Position numbers and translations under genes: made by a program
Assembly: GCA_947173755.1 (NCBI GenBank)
Contig: CAMWGM010000014.1
Location: 1-15,082, forward strand
Source of the DNA: an uncultured Muribaculaceae bacterium
Lineage (GTDB): Bacteria; Bacteroidota; Bacteroidia; Bacteroidales; Muribaculaceae
DNA length: 15,082 nt
Direction: 5' to 3'
Shown here: positions 6,579 through 13,789 of the stretch, one piece after another
Layout: each line of letters starts with the position of its first letter
Numbering within the stretch: position 1 is the first letter of the stretch
Notes under the pieces: model-generated
What the model was told of the DNA's origin: nothing
The model's input: the letters and a program-made list of their open reading frames with translations, nothing else
The model's database searches: none

Positions 6579-7583
6579 ATGCCGGCTCGGCCCTATCTTT
6601 ACATATCGACAGACTATCTTGGCAACAACCGCGCTGTTGTGCGCGCATCGACAGGTGTGGCCGACCAGGTGACGCACTATTATCCGTGGGGGAGCGTCTA
6701 CGGTGACATGGGGAGCGGCGCCTCGCTTCAACCCTTCAAGTATGGCGACAAGGAACTCGATCTGAGCAACGGAGTGGCGCGCTACGACTACTCGGCCCGT
6801 GCCTACTTCCCGTCGATCCCCCGCTTCGACCGCATCGATAACTGTGCAGTGAAGTACGCCCATCAGGCGCCATATATTTTCTGTGGGAACAATCCAGTCA
6901 ATTTCATTGATCCGGATGGAAATGATTGGTATGAAACTGATGATAAGCAAATTATATGGACAAACTGTAAAAGTCAAATTGAGATGGAAAACATGGGATT
7001 AACTGGTCAGTATCTTGGAGAAGCATATGTCGTTTTTGAGGGAGACAGAAATGAAAAACTTGGAACAAAAAACGAGAGGTCAGGATATATAGATGGAGAG
7101 GGAGCTGTGACTGCAAATGTAACAGTGTACGGTCCTGGAGGAGAGAATGACATACACAGTATGACAGGATTTACCATGTCTTCTGATAAGGAAAAATTTG
7201 GGGCCATAGCAGAAGGACTATATAAAGGTAATTATGATGCTGTAGGAAAGAGTGGTAAACTGAAGTCCAATTGGACATTAAATCATAGAGGTCCAATACC
7301 TATGATGGATGGTATGAGAAATCCTTTATTTCCAAATCAGATTGATTCAAAGGGGGGTGGTTATAAAACTGGTATATTTATCCACGCGACCAATGCTTCT
7401 GGAAAAGCAAATGGGAATGTATCCCAAGGATGTCTGTTAATGGCTCCCGGGGATTTTCGAGATTTTAACAAGATAATGAATGGGGTACAACATTTTTCTG
7501 TACAGGTTTCAAGAAAAATCACATTTAGTGTTGAATATCCCAATGGTACAATATTTACAGTAGTTCAACTGAAAAGGGATTGA
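6579..7583 (+). CDS. Orphan RHS core with C-terminal YkuD/Tlde1-like (L,D-transpeptidase-type) toxin domain
   Basis: A 334-residue protein. Residues 1-114 are the very end of an RHS repeat-associated core: YLGNNRAVV (13-21), HYYPWGSVYG (33-42), PFKYGDKELD (52-61), YDYSARAYFP (69-78) and NNPVNFIDPDG (104-114). Full RHS proteins are usually well over 1000 residues, so the shell is missing; a TAA lies six codons before the ATG. Residues 115-334 are a variable tip. In it IHATN (268-272) is followed by SQGC (282-285), with 12 residues between His269 and Ser282, the same spacing I recall for YkuD-type enzymes with IHGTN...SHGC. Cys285 would be the nucleophile and His269 the partner. GPIP (238-241) upstream and the FxxFNKIM stretch (293-300) downstream recall Tlde1/DUF2778-type enzymes that act on peptidoglycan peptides. 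Composition turns AT-rich after FIDPDG. The RHS call is firm, the toxin type likely, expression uncertain. Confidence 0.8.
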   Translation: MPARPYLYISTDYLGNNRAVVRASTGVADQVTHYYPWGSVYGDMGSGASLQPFKYGDKELDLSNGVARYDYSARAYFPSIPRFDRIDNCAVKYAHQAPYIFCGNNPVNFIDPDGNDWYETDDKQIIWTNCKSQIEMENMGLTGQYLGEAYVVFEGDRNEKLGTKNERSGYIDGEGAVTANVTVYGPGGENDIHSMTGFTMSSDKEKFGAIAEGLYKGNYDAVGKSGKLKSNWTLNHRGPIPMMDGMRNPLFPNQIDSKGGGYKTGIFIHATNASGKANGNVSQGCLLMAPGDFRDFNKIMNGVQHFSVQVSRKITFSVEYPNGTIFTVVQLKRD

Positions 7584-7585
7584 AT

Positions 7586-8140
7586 ATGAGATATTTGTTA
7601 CTGATGATTTCGGTTTGGTCAATGATCGCATGTCGTGACGTAAAGAAGGATAATGTTCCGGCATTTCCTGATGAAAACAGTCTATATCCTGTTGTCTTTA
7701 TGGACCCGGATTTTCGAGGGAGGGTTGAGTTGTATACAGTCTCCGGAAAAATTGAATTATGCAATTCCATAGACGAAAATGATGATTTTGATGGAATCCA
7801 ACTGATGTTAATAGGGAAAAAAGATGGATGGTATGATGTGTCGGCATGGCACACGTTAAATATGGATTTCATAGGATCGGGACAAATCAAATCTTCATCA
7901 CCGATAGCAGTTTATTCTCGTCAATATCAACCAAGTGATCAACCTCTGAAAATTTATAATGAACCTGACATTGACAGTCCGTTTGTGTGTGACAGTATCT
8001 ATGACGTGAAACCTCTTCGAATAATAGACTTCCGGAATAATAAATGGGTAAAAGTCAGATTCAATCGTGGACAAAACACATATGAAGGTTGGATTCCCCC
8101 TGAAGAACAATGTTCATCCGTATACACCACATGTAATTAA
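7586..8140 (+). CDS. SH3-like lipoprotein, candidate immunity protein
   Basis: A 184-residue predicted lipoprotein. From the ATG at 7586 the N-terminus is a short signal sequence ending in SMIAC, a plausible lipobox with the lipidated Cys at about residue 16. A TTG at 7580 is also in frame, but the ATG has a good purine-rich site (AAAAGGGA, 7572-7579) and is preferred. The C-terminal half (PIAVYSRQ, then KIYNEPDIDSPFV, then KWVKVRF and YEGWIPPEEQC) looks like a bacterial SH3 domain, with a Cys-rich end that suggests disulfides in the envelope. It begins 2 bases after the RHS stop, so the two are probably co-translated. Position right behind a toxin tip and an envelope location fit an immunity protein against a peptidoglycan-acting toxin; this is inference. 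Lipoprotein with an SH3-like fold is likely, immunity moderate. Confidence 0.75.
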   Translation: MRYLLLMISVWSMIACRDVKKDNVPAFPDENSLYPVVFMDPDFRGRVELYTVSGKIELCNSIDENDDFDGIQLMLIGKKDGWYDVSAWHTLNMDFIGSGQIKSSSPIAVYSRQYQPSDQPLKIYNEPDIDSPFVCDSIYDVKPLRIIDFRNNKWVKVRFNRGQNTYEGWIPPEEQCSSVYTTCN

Positions 8141-8251
8141 TGAAACATCAAAGTCGGGATAGTCTGATATACTTGAGTGATTGTCTTGAAGTATAGCCCA
8201 CTGACAAGGAATTATTCGAATAACTGTTAAGAATTTGTTGGTAAAATAAAT

Positions 8252-8698
8252 ATGGAAGATTCAGAAGATACAGTAATCCGGGTATTGCTTAAGAGTGTCT
8301 CATCTTCGGTAAAAGTTGTGACATTCTCAATCCTTGCATGGAGATACCCCTGGTTTATTGAAAATCCGGGAAAATCGCTGAAGGAAATAAAAGACCTCGC
8401 AGTCTCATTTCAATCCCGCGGAATATTGGGCGCTGTCGGCGAACTGATAGAATATGTCTATGTTATTCCGGCAATTGCAGTGGCGATCATGGTCGCCGCT
8501 CTTCCGTTAATCTTCATATGCAGATACAGAAGGATCCACAGCCGGGTGTCCCGGGGCCCGTGGCTATACATAATAGGTTACTTCCTGATACCGGCAATTA
8601 TCCTTTGCGGATTGGCAGGAAAAGGAATAGAGATAGTGATTTGTCTATATGTGTTAGGAATAGTATATCTTGTATTTCGACCGGTAAAAATTGACTGA
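8252..8698 (+). CDS. Small three-helix membrane protein, unknown function
   Basis: A 148-residue protein I do not recognise. An amphipathic N-terminal half (1-65) is followed by three hydrophobic segments, about 69-90 (YVIPAIAVAIMVAALPLIFI), 104-122 and 125-142, with a basic loop RYRRIHSR (91-98) that should lie in the cytoplasm. The ATG at 8252 is preceded by an A-rich stretch, normal for Bacteroidetes. It lies 111 bases after the lipoprotein gene; that gap contains a 7-bp inverted repeat (8168-8174 with 8189-8195) but no clear promoter. Within an RHS island such small membrane proteins are often immunity genes or remnants, which is the best guess here. Its frame continues past the TGA at 8696-8698 into the next small ORF. 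Confidence 0.6.
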   Translation: MEDSEDTVIRVLLKSVSSSVKVVTFSILAWRYPWFIENPGKSLKEIKDLAVSFQSRGILGAVGELIEYVYVIPAIAVAIMVAALPLIFICRYRRIHSRVSRGPWLYIIGYFLIPAIILCGLAGKGIEIVICLYVLGIVYLVFRPVKID

Positions 8699-8719
8699 AA
8701 CTTTGTCATCAATATTCCT

Positions 8720-8944
8720 GTGGAAAGAACCGCAGGCTGGCAGATGCCGGTCCCGGTAAAACCGAAGTGGGTGGTTGACGGACATAGCATTTGGAGCATA
8801 GCCGCTGACAATACTCCAATTTTAAAAGCAGAAAAATTTGCTATGGAGGTTGAGAATAAAATTAGAAAGGAACATGAGATACCTCTCAGACGAGCCTATG
8901 AAGCAATCAATGGGGTTTCAACTACAAACATTGAAATAAAATAA
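8720..8944 (+). CDS. Small hypothetical ORF, possibly a gene remnant
   Basis: A 74-codon frame beginning at a GTG (8720) with no good ribosome site. It lies in the same frame as the membrane protein that ends at 8698: one TGA and seven codons separate them. The first 20 residues (TAGWQMPVPVKPKWVVDG within them) are encoded by GC-richer sequence than the AT-rich remainder, which ends in a charged helix-like stretch (AEKFAMEVENKIRKEHEI). VDGHSIWSIAADN vaguely resembles a LysM start but the rest does not follow the fold. I see no family. It could be a decayed immunity or toxin fragment, the lost C-terminus of the upstream protein, or not translated at all. Confidence 0.3.
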   Translation: MERTAGWQMPVPVKPKWVVDGHSIWSIAADNTPILKAEKFAMEVENKIRKEHEIPLRRAYEAINGVSTTNIEIK

Positions 8945-8966
8945 TACTCATCATTATTAGGATGCA

Positions 8967-9596
8967 ATGAAAAAGTTATTTTTAGCGATCGCTTGTGCTG
9001 CGTTGGTAGCACTTTCCGGAGCAGCGCAGACTGCCGGGTTGGATATGGAATCACTGATTGAACTTCTTTTGCCGCCGTCAAAAGGAAATATCCAGCCGAT
9101 TTTGGATGACAGTGTCAGGAATATGCTGACAGAGGTCCTCGATAAATATGCCGATTCAATTCCGCACGTCCGGTTTTTACCGGGAGACACAATATTAGTG
9201 ATTCTTGATAGGGGAGAAGTGTCCGTGTGGAAGGATGACCGTAGAGTAGAAATTGGACACAGGTATATCCCTGGAAAGACTAGGAATGATTTTAAGCGTG
9301 TGATTGCTATTAAAAATGATTCTCTCAGAAAAGAGTCTATACCCTTAAATGTAAAGGCGTTGGATGATTGGCAGCCGGAGTTTCTTGAGTGGATGTTCAG
9401 GGATATAGACCGGTATGTGTGTCGTGAGCCATGGGGAAGTTGGCAGACGTGTGTTTATCGATTAATTCTGTCACCTGATGATATCATTTCTGAACTTGTT
9501 CCCTATTATACGTCTGAGCCATTAACAGAAGAGGAATATGAGGAATATAAGGCGCGCTATCAGAATGAAGGGAGTGAGGTAGAGCCATGCTACTGA
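8967..9596 (+). CDS. Secreted protein of unknown function
   Basis: A 209-residue protein with a clear Sec signal peptide: KK at 2-3, a hydrophobic core LFLAIACAALVALSGAA (4-20) and likely cleavage near AAQ/TAG (about 21). There is no lipobox at the cleavage site, so it is probably soluble in the periplasm or exported. The mature part is acidic, especially the end (EPLTEEEYEEYKARYQ), and contains three Cys (152, 162, 208), of which 152 and 162 could form a disulfide. The region around VREPWGSWQTC is Trp-rich. I do not recognise a domain. It starts 22 bases after the preceding small ORF and is the last gene of the AT-rich island, so it may be a further immunity protein or an unrelated passenger. 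Confidence 0.65.
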   Translation: MKKLFLAIACAALVALSGAAQTAGLDMESLIELLLPPSKGNIQPILDDSVRNMLTEVLDKYADSIPHVRFLPGDTILVILDRGEVSVWKDDRRVEIGHRYIPGKTRNDFKRVIAIKNDSLRKESIPLNVKALDDWQPEFLEWMFRDIDRYVCREPWGSWQTCVYRLILSPDDIISELVPYYTSEPLTEEEYEEYKARYQNEGSEVEPCY

Positions 9597-9704
9597 TAAA
9601 TTAAAATCCTCAGTCATGCCGCTATATCTATAGCAAAAATGTGTGTTGATTCAAAATAGTTATGGTGTGGCGCTTTTATCATCACTTTCTCATTACTTTC
9701 TTAT

Positions 9705-9723
9705 AGAAGTTGTTTAAACTTCT
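9705..9723. terminator. Weak hairpin between the RHS island and the mannosyltransferase gene
   Basis: AGAAGTT (9705-9711) pairs with AACTTCT (9717-9723) around a 5-base loop. Neither side is followed by a proper T-run, so it is at best a weak terminator for the island. Nothing else is evident in 9597-9750. Confidence 0.2.
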
Positions 9724-9755
9724 TATGCGGGGTGTAGGATATCATTTTTTTTGTG

Positions 9756-9763
9756 TATATTTG
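9756..9763 (+). promoter_or_regulatory. Bacteroidetes-type -7 box for the mannosyltransferase-pyrC operon
   Basis: TATATTTG at 9756-9763 is a full match to TAnnTTTG, followed by CA, with the ATG 30 bases downstream at 9793. No TTTG is seen at -33, though a T8 run precedes the box. Confidence 0.6.
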
Positions 9764-9792
9764 CAGATTGAAAACAGCAAAAGCATCTATAG

Positions 9793-10542
9793 ATGAAGGA
9801 TTCACTCGTAATCATCCCGACATATAACGAATGTGAGAATGTAAGGGCCGTGACAGAGGCAGTGCTCGCGCTGCCTGAAGGCTTTGATGTGCTCATTATC
9901 GACGATAATTCGCCTGACGGCACGGCTTCGATCGTTAAGACCATGCAGGAGGAGCCTGATAAGGCCGGGCGCCTTCATCTGATGGAGCGCGAGGGGAAAC
10001 TCGGACTGGGGACAGCCTATATAGCCGGCTTCCGCTGGTCGCTCGAGAAGGGTTATGAGTTTACCATAGAGATGGATGCGGATTTCTCGCATGCTCCGGC
10101 CGATCTGCCGCGGCTGCGCGAGGCGTGTGTGAAGGAGGGGGCGGATGTGGCCATAGGCTCGCGCTACCTGACAGGCGTCAATGTGGTGAACTGGCCTATG
10201 GGCCGCGTGCTGATGAGTTATTATGCCTCGCGCTACGTCAGGATCGTCACGGGAATGGCGGTCAACGATGCGACTGCGGGGTTTGTATGCTGGCGCAGGA
10301 GAGTGCTTGAGGCGTTGCCGCTGGACAGCATCAAGTTCAAGGGCTATGCATTTCAGATAGAGATGAAATTTCTGGCCTACAAATATGGATTTAAGGTTGT
10401 AGAGGTGCCGATCGTGTTCGTCAACCGTGTGCTCGGCACATCGAAAATGAGTTCGGGCATCTTCTCCGAAGGTCTTTTCGGGGTGTTGCGCCTGAAGTGG
10501 AACAGTCTCTGGAAGAAATATCCTGATTACAGCCGATCATGA
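9793..10542 (+). CDS. Dpm1-like polyprenol monophosphomannose synthase (GT2)
   Basis: A 249-residue cytoplasmic GT2 enzyme of the dolichol-phosphate mannosyltransferase group, expected to move mannose from GDP-mannose to a polyprenyl phosphate, giving the donor for mannosylation outside the cytoplasm. Motifs: IIPTYNECEN (7-16), IDDNSPDGT (36-44), GKLGLGTAYIAGF (68-80), the metal site DADFSH (95-100) and, late, NRVLGTSKMS. There are no C-terminal membrane helices, so it is the short Dpm1 form rather than the fused bacterial form. Its last bases overlap the pyrC start as ATGA, a gene pair I recall as common in Bacteroidetes. The -7 box at 9756 probably drives both. Mannose is inferred from family; another hexose is possible. 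Confidence 0.88.
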   Translation: MKDSLVIIPTYNECENVRAVTEAVLALPEGFDVLIIDDNSPDGTASIVKTMQEEPDKAGRLHLMEREGKLGLGTAYIAGFRWSLEKGYEFTIEMDADFSHAPADLPRLREACVKEGADVAIGSRYLTGVNVVNWPMGRVLMSYYASRYVRIVTGMAVNDATAGFVCWRRRVLEALPLDSIKFKGYAFQIEMKFLAYKYGFKVVEVPIVFVNRVLGTSKMSSGIFSEGLFGVLRLKWNSLWKKYPDYSRS

Positions 10543-11885
10543 GCCGTATACTTTTTGAAAATGCATTGTTAGTCAACGAGGGCGAGAGTTTCGAGGGCTG
10601 GCTGCTGACAGAGGGCCCGCTGATCGGTTCGCTCGGTCGCGGGGTGGCTCCGGACGATGTCGTGGCACTTGCCGACGAGCGAATAGACGCATCGGGCAAA
10701 ATGCTTTTGCCCGGAGTGATAGACACCCATGTGCATTTCCGCGATCCGGGTCTTACGGAGAAAGCCGATATGGCTACAGAATCGCGCGCTGCCGTCGCCG
10801 GAGGAGTCACATCGTTTCTCGATATGCCGAACACTGTCCCCCAGACCACGTCCATCGAGGCGCTCGAGGCCAAGAAAGCCCGTGCGGCCGAAGTGTCCGA
10901 GGCCAACTACGGATTTTTCATCGGCGCGACAAACAACAACATTGATACTCTGCGGAAGGTGGACTTCACGAAGGTGCCGGGAGTGAAACTCTTCCTCGGA
11001 AGTTCGACCGGCAACATGCTCGTGGATGCCGAAAGCACTCTGCATAAACTGTTTGAGGAGATCGATGCCGTCATAGCGGTGCATGCCGAAGATGAAGCTG
11101 TCATAGCCGCGGCGCGGGAACGGCTCAAGGCTGAGTGGCCCGACGGAATTCCGGTGGAACTGCATCCCGACGTCAGACCGCGGGAAGCATGTGTCGCGGC
11201 CACCCGGCGTGCCATATCGCTCGCTGAAGAGACGGGTGCGCGTGTCCATGTATGCCACGTTTCGACCGCCGACGAACTCAGGCTCATAGCCGACGCAAAG
11301 CGCCGTGGTGTGAAAGTGACAGCCGAGACATGTCCGCAATATCTCCTCTGGGACCGCAACGATTTCCTGACACTCGGCGCGAGAGTGAAATGCAATCCTT
11401 CGATCAAGGAGGCTTCCGACCGTATCGCCCTGGTCAGGGCACTTGCCGAAGGAGGCGTCATAGACACGATCGCCACCGACCATGCGCCGCATCTTCTGAG
11501 TCAGAAGCAGGGGGATGCGCTTAAGGCAGCCTCGGGGATGCCTATGATACAGTTCTCGCTCCCGGCGATGCTCGATCTGGCCGCCACCGATCCGGAGGCG
11601 GAAGATCTCGTTACGCCTGGGAGGATAGTCGAACTGATGTGTCACGCTCCGGCCCGTCTGTTCGGCATAGAGCGGCGCGGTTTCCTGCGCCCCGGCTATT
11701 ATGCCGATCTCGTTCTGGTCGAGCCTGTCGGACTCTCCGGCGGAAAGATAAGCGACACGGATGTCGTCAGCCGCTGCGGATGGACCCCTCTTGCCGGACG
11801 CCATCTCTCTTACCGGGTCGATTCAACATGGGTGAACGGCCGGAAGGGCGGTGGATCGGCGATGGCATTGGAGTTTGAGAAATGA
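10539..11885 (+). CDS. pyrC: Dihydroorotase
   Basis: A 448-residue amidohydrolase catalysing the reversible cyclisation of carbamoyl-aspartate to dihydroorotate in de novo pyrimidine synthesis. The zinc site can be read directly: HVHFRDPG with His64 and His66, a candidate carboxylated Lys150 in GVKLFLGSS, His182 in AVHAEDE, His240 in HVCHVS, and Asp314 in IATDHAPH. Length and motif order fit the multifunctional/class I type family (TIGR00857 group) rather than the shorter E. coli type. Start ATG at 10539 overlaps the mannosyltransferase stop by 4 bases. An allantoinase or hydantoinase would be the main alternative, but the FRDPG motif and full ligand set favour dihydroorotase. No terminator is visible before korA, 54 bases on. 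Confidence 0.93.
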   Translation: MSRILFENALLVNEGESFEGWLLTEGPLIGSLGRGVAPDDVVALADERIDASGKMLLPGVIDTHVHFRDPGLTEKADMATESRAAVAGGVTSFLDMPNTVPQTTSIEALEAKKARAAEVSEANYGFFIGATNNNIDTLRKVDFTKVPGVKLFLGSSTGNMLVDAESTLHKLFEEIDAVIAVHAEDEAVIAAARERLKAEWPDGIPVELHPDVRPREACVAATRRAISLAEETGARVHVCHVSTADELRLIADAKRRGVKVTAETCPQYLLWDRNDFLTLGARVKCNPSIKEASDRIALVRALAEGGVIDTIATDHAPHLLSQKQGDALKAASGMPMIQFSLPAMLDLAATDPEAEDLVTPGRIVELMCHAPARLFGIERRGFLRPGYYADLVLVEPVGLSGGKISDTDVVSRCGWTPLAGRHLSYRVDSTWVNGRKGGGSAMALEFEK

Positions 11886-11904
11886 AAACACGAAGATAAT
11901 TTTT
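11874..11904 (+). promoter_or_regulatory. Promoter of korAB
   Basis: TTTG (11874-11877, inside the end of pyrC) is followed after 19 bases by TAATTTTT (11897-11904), seven of eight bases of the Bacteroidetes -7 consensus. The korA ATG is 35 bases downstream. Confidence 0.5.
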
Positions 11905-11939
11905 AACCGCTATACCTATTATTATATAATCTCATCCTA

Positions 11940-13781
11940 ATGGAAAATGCAAATGTAAAAACTCTCGACAAAGTCGTGGTGCGTTTCTCGGGCGACTCGG
12001 GCGACGGCATGCAACTTGCGGGTAATATATTCACCAACGTTTCTGCCGGTCTCGGCAACAAGGTGAGCACATTCCCCGATTATCCCGCCGAAGTACGTGC
12101 TCCGCAAGGTTCGCTGAGCGGTGTGTCGGGCTTCCAGGTGAGCGTGGGCAAGGATGTCCATACTCCCGGAGATCTTTGTGACGTGCTGGTGGCAATGAAC
12201 CCCGCCGCGCTTAAGCAGAACGTCAAGTTCCTTAAACCCGGAGGTGTCGCGATAGTCGACATCGACTCGTTCAAGAAAGCTGATCTAGAGAAAGCACTCT
12301 TCGCCACCGACAAGCCATTCGAGGAACTCGGAGTCAACGCGCAGATAGTCGAGGTGCCCGTCACCTCGATGACCAAGGCCGCTCTGGCTGACTCGGGTCT
12401 CGACAACAAGGCGGTCATGAAGTGTCGCAACATCTTCGCGCTCGGTCTGGTCTGCTGGCTCTTCGACCGTCCCGTAGAGAGTGCAAAGCATATCCTCAAA
12501 GGAAAATTCGCCAAGAAACCGGCCATCTATGAGGCTAACGCCAAGGTGATCGATGCCGGTTATGACTATGGTCACAATATCCACGCTTCCGTGTCGACTT
12601 ACCGCATCGAGACAGAGGCTGCCCGTCCGGGTGTCTATACCGATGTTACGGGCAACCAGGCGACGGCGTGGGGTCTGATAGCCGCCTCCGAAAAGAGCGG
12701 CCGTCCTCTCTTCCTCGGCAGTTACCCCATCACTCCGGCCACAGACATCCTGCAGGAACTTGCAAAGCGCAAGGATCTCGGGGTGAAGGCTCTCCAGATG
12801 GAGGATGAGATAGCCGGCGTCTGCTCGGCCATCGGTGCAAGTTATGCCGGCCATCTGGCAGTCACCTCGACTTCAGGCCCCGGTCTGGCGCTGAAGAGCG
12901 AAGGCATCGGTCTGGCTGTCATTGCCGAACTTCCTCTCGTTGTGATCGACGTGCAGCGCGGCGGTCCTTCGACCGGTCTGCCGACCAAGACCGAGCAGAC
13001 CGACCTTATGCAGGCTCTCTATGGCCGCAATGGAGAGTCGCCGCTCGTGGTTGTGGCTGCATCGACACCCACCGACTGCTTCACGATGGCATTCGAAGCA
13101 TCGCGCATCGCCATGGAGCATATGACTCCCGTCATTCTGCTGACCGACGCATTCATCGGCAACGGATCGAGCGCCTGGCGTGTTCCCGAGGCAGACGAAC
13201 TGCCTGCGATCAATCCCCCGCTTCTCACTCCCGATATCCTCGACGAGGCCTGGCAACCTTATGCGCGCAAGGATGAGGATATGGTGCGCTACTGGGCTAT
13301 CCCGGGCACAGAAGGAGCGGCACATCGCGTCGGAGGTCTTGAGAAGGATTTCAACACAGGCGCAATCTCGACCGATCCGGTCAACCACGAACGCATGGTC
13401 AAAGCCCGTCGCGAGAAGATCGCCCGCATCGCTTATGATATCCCCGCGCTCGAGGTGATCGACCAGAAGGATTCCGACACGATTCTCGTCGGCTGGGGCG
13501 GCACATACGGCCATCTCCGCACGGCAGCTACGGAACTCTGCAAGGAGGGAACTCCCGTGGCGTTCGCCCATTTCAATTATATCCAGCCGCTCCCCGCGAA
13601 TACCGAGGAGGTGCTGTCGCGCTACAAACGCGTCATCGTGGCCGAACTCAACACCGGAATGTTTGCCGACTATCTCCAGGCACGTTTCCCCAAACTCGAC
13701 ATCAAGCGCATCAATAAGATTCAGGGTCAGCCGTTCCTCGTCAGCGAGGTGGTGGACTCAGTCAAAAACATCCTTGCCTAA
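11940..13781 (+). CDS. korA: 2-oxoacid:ferredoxin oxidoreductase, alpha subunit (gamma-alpha fusion)
   Basis: A 613-residue subunit of a thiamine-diphosphate-dependent 2-oxoacid:ferredoxin oxidoreductase, which decarboxylates a 2-oxoacid to the acyl-CoA and passes electrons to ferredoxin. Residues about 10-205 are the gamma (CoA-side) domain, opening with RFSGDSGDGMQLAG (15-28). About 230-610 is the alpha part with GSYPITPAT (260-268), MEDEIAG (287-293), TSTSGPG (309-315) and QRGGPSTGLPTKTEQ (339-353), the usual thiamine-contact elements. The C-terminal transketolase-like domain begins near TILVGWGG. The gamma-alpha fusion plus separate beta is the two-subunit KorAB form common in Bacteroidetes and lacks a built-in ferredoxin subunit. 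2-oxoglutarate is the usual substrate, but pyruvate or branched-chain oxoacids cannot be excluded. Confidence 0.92.
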   Translation: MENANVKTLDKVVVRFSGDSGDGMQLAGNIFTNVSAGLGNKVSTFPDYPAEVRAPQGSLSGVSGFQVSVGKDVHTPGDLCDVLVAMNPAALKQNVKFLKPGGVAIVDIDSFKKADLEKALFATDKPFEELGVNAQIVEVPVTSMTKAALADSGLDNKAVMKCRNIFALGLVCWLFDRPVESAKHILKGKFAKKPAIYEANAKVIDAGYDYGHNIHASVSTYRIETEAARPGVYTDVTGNQATAWGLIAASEKSGRPLFLGSYPITPATDILQELAKRKDLGVKALQMEDEIAGVCSAIGASYAGHLAVTSTSGPGLALKSEGIGLAVIAELPLVVIDVQRGGPSTGLPTKTEQTDLMQALYGRNGESPLVVVAASTPTDCFTMAFEASRIAMEHMTPVILLTDAFIGNGSSAWRVPEADELPAINPPLLTPDILDEAWQPYARKDEDMVRYWAIPGTEGAAHRVGGLEKDFNTGAISTDPVNHERMVKARREKIARIAYDIPALEVIDQKDSDTILVGWGGTYGHLRTAATELCKEGTPVAFAHFNYIQPLPANTEEVLSRYKRVIVAELNTGMFADYLQARFPKLDIKRINKIQGQPFLVSEVVDSVKNILA

Positions 13782-13789
13782 TCTCAACT

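Noticed and set aside
8168..8195. Inverted repeat TATACTT/AAGTATA upstream of the membrane protein as an operator
   Set aside because: It is short and AT-rich with a 14-base loop in an AT-rich region, so chance is a sufficient explanation.
8696..8698. TGA read as selenocysteine or another recoding event
   Set aside because: There is no SECIS-like hairpin evident, no known family for it and the upstream protein ends sensibly after its last helix.
8720..8944. LysM domain in the small ORF
   Set aside because: Only the segment VDGHSIWSIAADN is reminiscent; the second half of a LysM repeat is absent.
10569..11804. A 411-codon open frame antisense to pyrC
   Set aside because: It lies entirely within pyrC, whose full zinc-ligand set is clear. 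The antisense translation shows no recognisable domain and is a by-product of GC-rich codons.
12873..13571. Long antisense frame (232 codons) within korA
   Set aside because: korA motifs are complete and in order over this stretch; the antisense product is Cys/His/Arg-rich and shows no family features.
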